The position numbers were made by a program, and so were the translations under genes. DNA of 64,000 nucleotides from Actinomycetospora succinea (GTDB taxonomy: Bacteria > Actinomycetota > Actinomycetes > Mycobacteriales > Pseudonocardiaceae): positions 1-64,000 of the forward strand of contig NZ_SNYO01000011.1 of NCBI RefSeq assembly GCF_004363095.1, in the 5' to 3' direction. Below are positions 61,036-64,000 of this stretch, one piece after another. How positions within the stretch are numbered: the stretch's first letter is position 1; every line of letters begins with the position of its first letter. Below the pieces are notes generated by a model that had not been told where the DNA came from, made no database searches, and saw only the letters and a list, made by a program, of their open reading frames with translations.

Positions 61036-62264
61036 GAGCACCCGGCGGCGCCCTCGGGCTCCTCCTCGGCCGCATCGGCGGCGTCGCCGGCACGCTGGTC
61101 GCCGGCCAGCTGGTCCTGGGCCTGACCTACGTGGTCGGCGCCCGCTCCATCGACCCGGCCACGCTGGGTCTCATCGCCACCGTCGCCGCGGTGGGACAGA
61201 TCGCGGCGACGGTGTTCGATGCCGGCTTCATCAACTACTCGGTGCGCGAGACCGCGGCGGGGCGCCTGCCGGTGGCCACGGCGCGAGCGCTCGTGCGGGC
61301 GAAGCGACGCTGGTCGCTGCTGCTGCTCGCGGTGGGACTGGCGGTGGCGCTGTGGTTGGCGCCCTCGCTCGCGGCGGCGCTGCTGCTGTCGCTGACCGGT
61401 CCGGCGATGTGGGAGGCGCAGACCGCGCACGGGCTGCTGCGCGTCGCCGAGAAGTTCTCTCAGGCCTCGATCGGCCAGCTCGTCGGACGGGTCGTCGGGC
61501 TGGGCGTGGCGCTCGCGCTCGTGCCGTTCGGGTGGGGCGAGGTGGCGCTGGCGGCGGCGATCCCCGCGAGCTTCGTGGCCGAGGCGCTGCTCGACCGCTG
61601 GTTCCTCGGCGCGCCGCCGGAGCGGGCGCGGGCGTCGCGGGAGCTGGTCTCCCACTCCCGCGAGAGTCTGGGGTTCGGCTTGTCCAACCTCGCCGCCCAG
61701 GCCCAGCAGCTCGACACGCCACTCGTGACGCTCGGCGCCGGCGCGTTCCAGGGCGGCCTCTACGCCGCGGCCGGGCGGCTGATCGGCCCGCTGACGTTCC
61801 TCGCGACGTCGCTGCAGCTCGTCGCCGCGCCCTGGCTCGCGCGCGCCGGCACCGACCCCGACGCCCTGCACGCCGAGGAGCGGCGCGTCATCAAGGTCGG
61901 CGCGGCGCTGGCCGTCGCTCCCCTGCTCGTCGCGCTCGCCGGGCCGCCGCTGATCCCGCTGCTGCTCGGCGAGGAGTACGCACGCTCGGGCACGGTGTTC
62001 GCGATCCTCGCGGTCGGGGCCGCGATCGTGACCCTGAACCAGCCGCCGGCGATCATCGCGCAGACCCGCGGGCACCAGCGCGGCGTCGCCACCGCGATCG
62101 CCGTCGGGCTGGCGTTCGGCCTCGCCGCGACCCTGGTGCTGTCGTCCTTCGGGGGCGCCGTCTGGGCCGCCGCGGGCTACCTCGTCAGCCAGGTCATCAT
62201 CTTCGTCCTGCTCTGCGTCGTGGCCCGCCGCGCCCGCCGAGCACCCCTCCCGGCGTCTATGTGA
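61032..62264 (+). CDS. Wzx-type polysaccharide flippase (cluster III)
   Basis: A 410-residue polytopic protein with about 12 hydrophobic segments, again MOP-like. [40 protein letters not shown] (the D-x-G-F-x-x-Y-x-V-R-E helix typical of Wzx), [20 protein letters not shown] and [20 protein letters not shown] fit the family. GTG 61032 overlaps the dehydratase stop (GTGA). It ends inside a strong hairpin. No polymerase or kinase follows, so this system must use one elsewhere. Confidence 0.88.
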   Translation: MRAPGGALGLLLGRIGGVAGTLVAGQLVLGLTYVVGARSIDPATLGLIATVAAVGQIAATVFDAGFINYSVRETAAGRLPVATARALVRAKRRWSLLLLAVGLAVALWLAPSLAAALLLSLTGPAMWEAQTAHGLLRVAEKFSQASIGQLVGRVVGLGVALALVPFGWGEVALAAAIPASFVAEALLDRWFLGAPPERARASRELVSHSRESLGFGLSNLAAQAQQLDTPLVTLGAGAFQGGLYAAAGRLIGPLTFLATSLQLVAAPWLARAGTDPDALHAEERRVIKVGAALAVAPLLVALAGPPLIPLLLGEEYARSGTVFAILAVGAAIVTLNQPPAIIAQTRGHQRGVATAIAVGLAFGLAATLVLSSFGGAVWAAAGYLVSQVIIFVLLCVVARRARRAPLPASM

Positions 62265-62304
62265 GCGCTTTCTGCCCCTATAGGGCCGGAAAGTGCTCAC
62301 ATAG
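62257..62304. terminator. long imperfect hairpin at the end of cluster III
   Basis: CTATGTGAGC (62257-62266) pairs perfectly with GCTCACATAG (62295-62304). Inside, CTTTC pairs with GAAAG and GCCC with GGGC around a CTATA loop. It covers the flippase stop and ends four bases before the GTG of the next gene. No U-tract follows, so it may be an intrinsic terminator of the actinomycete type or an RNA element. Confidence 0.5.
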
Positions 62305-62307
62305 GTC

Positions 62308-63186
62308 GTGGCTCTCTTCCCGGGTTTCGACGTCGTCGACGTGACCGTCGGCGGCACCACGATCCACGGCCGCGTCGGCGGCTCCGGTCCGCCGCTGCTG
62401 CTCCTGCACGGCATCCCGGAGACCCACCTCATGTGGCGCCACGTCGCCCCGGCCCTCGCCGAGCGGTTCACCGTCGTCGCGACCGACCTGCGCGGGTACG
62501 GCCGCAGCGGCGTCGGGACGAGCGACGACCACTCCATGCGCGCGCTGGCCGCCGAGCAGCTCGCCGTGATGCGCGCGCTCGGCCACGACCGGTTCGCCGT
62601 CGCCGGCCACGACCGCGGCGCCCGGTGCGCCTACCGGATGGCGCTCGACCACCCCGACCACGTCGATGCCCTCGCCGTGCTCGACGTCGTGCCGACCGCC
62701 GAGGCGTTCGCCCGCGCCGGCCAGGAGTTCGCGCTGGGCTACTGGGTCTGGTCGTTCCTCGCCGCGGCGGCACCGGTGCCCGAGCAGCTGGTGCTCGGCG
62801 CACCGGGCACGCTCGTCGACCACATGCTCGACTCCTGGTCCGACGACCCCGCCGCCTTCCCGCCGTGGGTCCGCGACCGCTACACCGCGACCTTCCGCGA
62901 CCCGGCCCGCGTGCACGCGGTCTGCGAGCAGTACCGCGCGGCCGCCGAGGTCGACGTCGCCCACGACGAAGCCGACCGCGGCGCCCACCGGATGCGCTGC
63001 CCGGTGCTCGCTCTCTGGAGCGCCACCGGCGCGGTGAACAGCTGGTACGAGCCGCTCGCCGTCTGGCGGGAATGGGCCGACGACGTGCGCGGCGGCGCGC
63101 TCGACGCCGGACACTTCCTGGCGGAGGAGGCGCCCGACGAGATCACGAAGGCGCTGCGCGAGTTCCTGAGCTCAGCGGGGTCATGA
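62308..63186 (+). CDS. α/β-hydrolase, haloacetate/fluoroacetate-dehalogenase-like
   Basis: A 292-residue α/β-hydrolase. LLLLHGIPETHLMWRHVAPA carries the oxyanion HG-x-P, TDLRGYGRSG follows, and AVAGHDRGARCAYRMALDHP has the nucleophile Asp102 in G-H-D-R-G, as in fluoroacetate dehalogenases and epoxide hydrolases. DAGHFLAEEAP near the end has the catalytic His. Fluoroacetate dehalogenase would need the halide-binding H/W/Y set, which I cannot verify, so epoxide hydrolase or another C-X hydrolase is possible. GTG 62308 has no good ribosome binding site because the hairpin lies directly before it. It overlaps the convergent LLM gene by 44 bases. Confidence 0.8.
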   Translation: MALFPGFDVVDVTVGGTTIHGRVGGSGPPLLLLHGIPETHLMWRHVAPALAERFTVVATDLRGYGRSGVGTSDDHSMRALAAEQLAVMRALGHDRFAVAGHDRGARCAYRMALDHPDHVDALAVLDVVPTAEAFARAGQEFALGYWVWSFLAAAAPVPEQLVLGAPGTLVDHMLDSWSDDPAAFPPWVRDRYTATFRDPARVHAVCEQYRAAAEVDVAHDEADRGAHRMRCPVLALWSATGAVNSWYEPLAVWREWADDVRGGALDAGHFLAEEAPDEITKALREFLSSAGS

Positions 63187-64000
63187 CGGCGAGGGTCTCG
63201 TCGACGGACGTGCCCGGCGGGAACTGCAGCAGCACGTGGTCGACGCCGAGCGCCTCGAGGGCGACGAGGTCTGCCGGCCAGCGCTCGGGCGGTCCGGTGA
63301 ACACCTCGCCGGGGGCGTCGGCGGCCGTCGGGTCAGCGGCCACGCGCAGGACGACGGGCATCATCGCGGGATCCCGGCCGGCCTCCTGCGCGTCGGCCCG
63401 CCATTGTTCGAGATCACGAGCCAGGTGGGCGAGGCCGTTGCGGTGGGGGTGCAGGCCGTCCCCGATCCGCGCCGCGCGTCGCAGGCCGGCCGCGGTGTTG
63501 TAGCCGACGAGCAGCGGGATCGCGCCGACCGGCTTCGGCCCGATGTCGGAGCGCGGGATCGGGAAGCGCGTGCCGTCGCGTTCGACGGGGTCGGGCGCCC
63601 ACACCGCCCGCATCGCCGCGAGGTGCTCGTCGAACCCCTCTCCCATGACGCTCGGCGGGACATCGGCGACCGCGAACTCCTCCGCCATCCACCCCGACGT
63701 CACGCCCGCCCGCGCCCGTCCGCTGCTGAGGCGGTCGAGCGTCGCGAGACGCCGGGCCAGCAGGACGGGCGGGTGGTAGAGGACGTTGATCGCGCTCGTC
63801 CCGAGCCCGATCCGGTCGGTGCGGGCGGCGAGGTGGCAGAGCAGGTCGATCGGGTCGTAGACCGACGCGTAGTACTCGGCGGGCATCGTCACGAGCACCG
63901 GCACGCCGGGCATCGCGACCGGTGCGTGGGGCCGCAGCCACCGGTCGACGACCCAGACCGCGTCGAGCCCGATCCGCTCGGCGCCGACCGCCAGCCGCAC
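63143..64000 (-). CDS. LLM-class (F420-dependent type) oxidoreductase, 5' end cut off
   Basis: At least 285 residues of a luciferase-like monooxygenase-family TIM barrel; the frame runs off the right edge, so the N-terminal β-strand and start are missing. RTDRIGLGTSAINVLYHPPV then LLARRLATLDRLSSGRARAG and VTSGWMAEEFAVADV are hallmarks, as are PLLVGYNTAAGLRRAARIGD and HVLLQFPPGTSVDETLAVM. This subgroup usually uses coenzyme F420 in actinomycetes. The substrate is unknown. The gene converges with the hydrolase and overlaps its end. Confidence 0.85.
   Translation of the reverse strand: MRLAVGAERIGLDAVWVVDRWLRPHAPVAMPGVPVLVTMPAEYYASVYDPIDLLCHLAARTDRIGLGTSAINVLYHPPVLLARRLATLDRLSSGRARAGVTSGWMAEEFAVADVPPSVMGEGFDEHLAAMRAVWAPDPVERDGTRFPIPRSDIGPKPVGAIPLLVGYNTAAGLRRAARIGDGLHPHRNGLAHLARDLEQWRADAQEAGRDPAMMPVVLRVAADPTAADAPGEVFTGPPERWPADLVALEALGVDHVLLQFPPGTSVDETLAVMTPLSSGTRAAPS

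Noticed and set aside
1-64000. CRISPR arrays, insertion sequences, phage integrase, attachment sites, tRNA or rRNA genes
   Set aside because: I looked for repeated spacers, transposase motifs, terminal inverted repeats around genes and tRNA-like cloverleaf ends and found none.

Overview
The window looks like chromosome of a high-GC actinomycete. The signs are GC-rich third codon positions, many GTG starts, GTGA/ATGA start-stop overlaps, a WXG100-like secreted protein beside a DUF3558-like lipoprotein, an F420-type LLM oxidoreductase and giant STAND/LAL regulators. A member of the Pseudonocardiales is my best guess. That is an inference from gene types; there is no rRNA or other marker here. 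I see no tRNA, rRNA, CRISPR array, transposase or phage gene.

The main content is a surface-polysaccharide super-locus. (1) 0-6 kb: a LuxR-type LAL regulator, a VOC protein with a perfect palindrome just upstream, and small membrane proteins. (2) 6-12 kb: a degenerate polyprenyl glycosyl-1-phosphate transferase, a Tat-lipoprotein GH46 chitosanase, and facing them a fusion of a NodB-type deacetylase with a processive GT2 synthase, coupled to a His-rich membrane protein. Together these suggest a secreted, deacetylated glucosamine polymer (chitosan- or PNAG-like). (3) 12.3-14.7 kb: a WXG100-like / DUF3558-like module. (4) 15-24.5 kb, exopolysaccharide cluster I, mostly minus strand and visibly lower in GC: initiating transferase, Wzc-like tyrosine kinase, GT2, Wzx, Wzy, GT4 and a decayed FkbM methyltransferase, with a convergent WecG/TagA-type GT26 on the plus strand.

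(5) 25.3-29.6 kb: a BTAD/SARP-type STAND regulator, divergent from a permuted papain-like (YiiX-type) hydrolase. (6) 30.1-53.9 kb, cluster II: about 19 plus-strand genes joined by overlapping starts and stops. They encode a sugar nucleotidyltransferase, a double glycosyltransferase, further GT4 enzymes, an epimerase, three DegT aminotransferases, two methyltransferases, Wzx, Wzy, an asparagine-synthase-like protein, a secreted glycosidase resembling PslG in setting, a second Wzc-like kinase and a second initiating transferase. A DUF2235 hydrolase follows. (7) 55-62.3 kb, cluster III: a third complete initiating transferase (close paralogue of that in cluster II, inverted), GT2, a WcaI-type GT4, GDP-L-fucose synthase, GDP-mannose 4,6-dehydratase and a third Wzx, but no polymerase. 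(8) 62.3-64 kb: a haloalkane/fluoroacetate-dehalogenase-like hydrolase and a truncated LLM oxidoreductase.

The logic is Wzx/Wzy-type assembly. An initiating transferase loads a sugar phosphate on undecaprenyl phosphate, the GTs extend the unit, Wzx flips it, Wzy polymerises it, and the Wzc-like kinase controls length. Clusters I and II are each nearly self-sufficient. Cluster III has no polymerase or kinase of its own and may share theirs. Its GDP-4-keto-6-deoxymannose could also feed an aminotransferase in cluster II.
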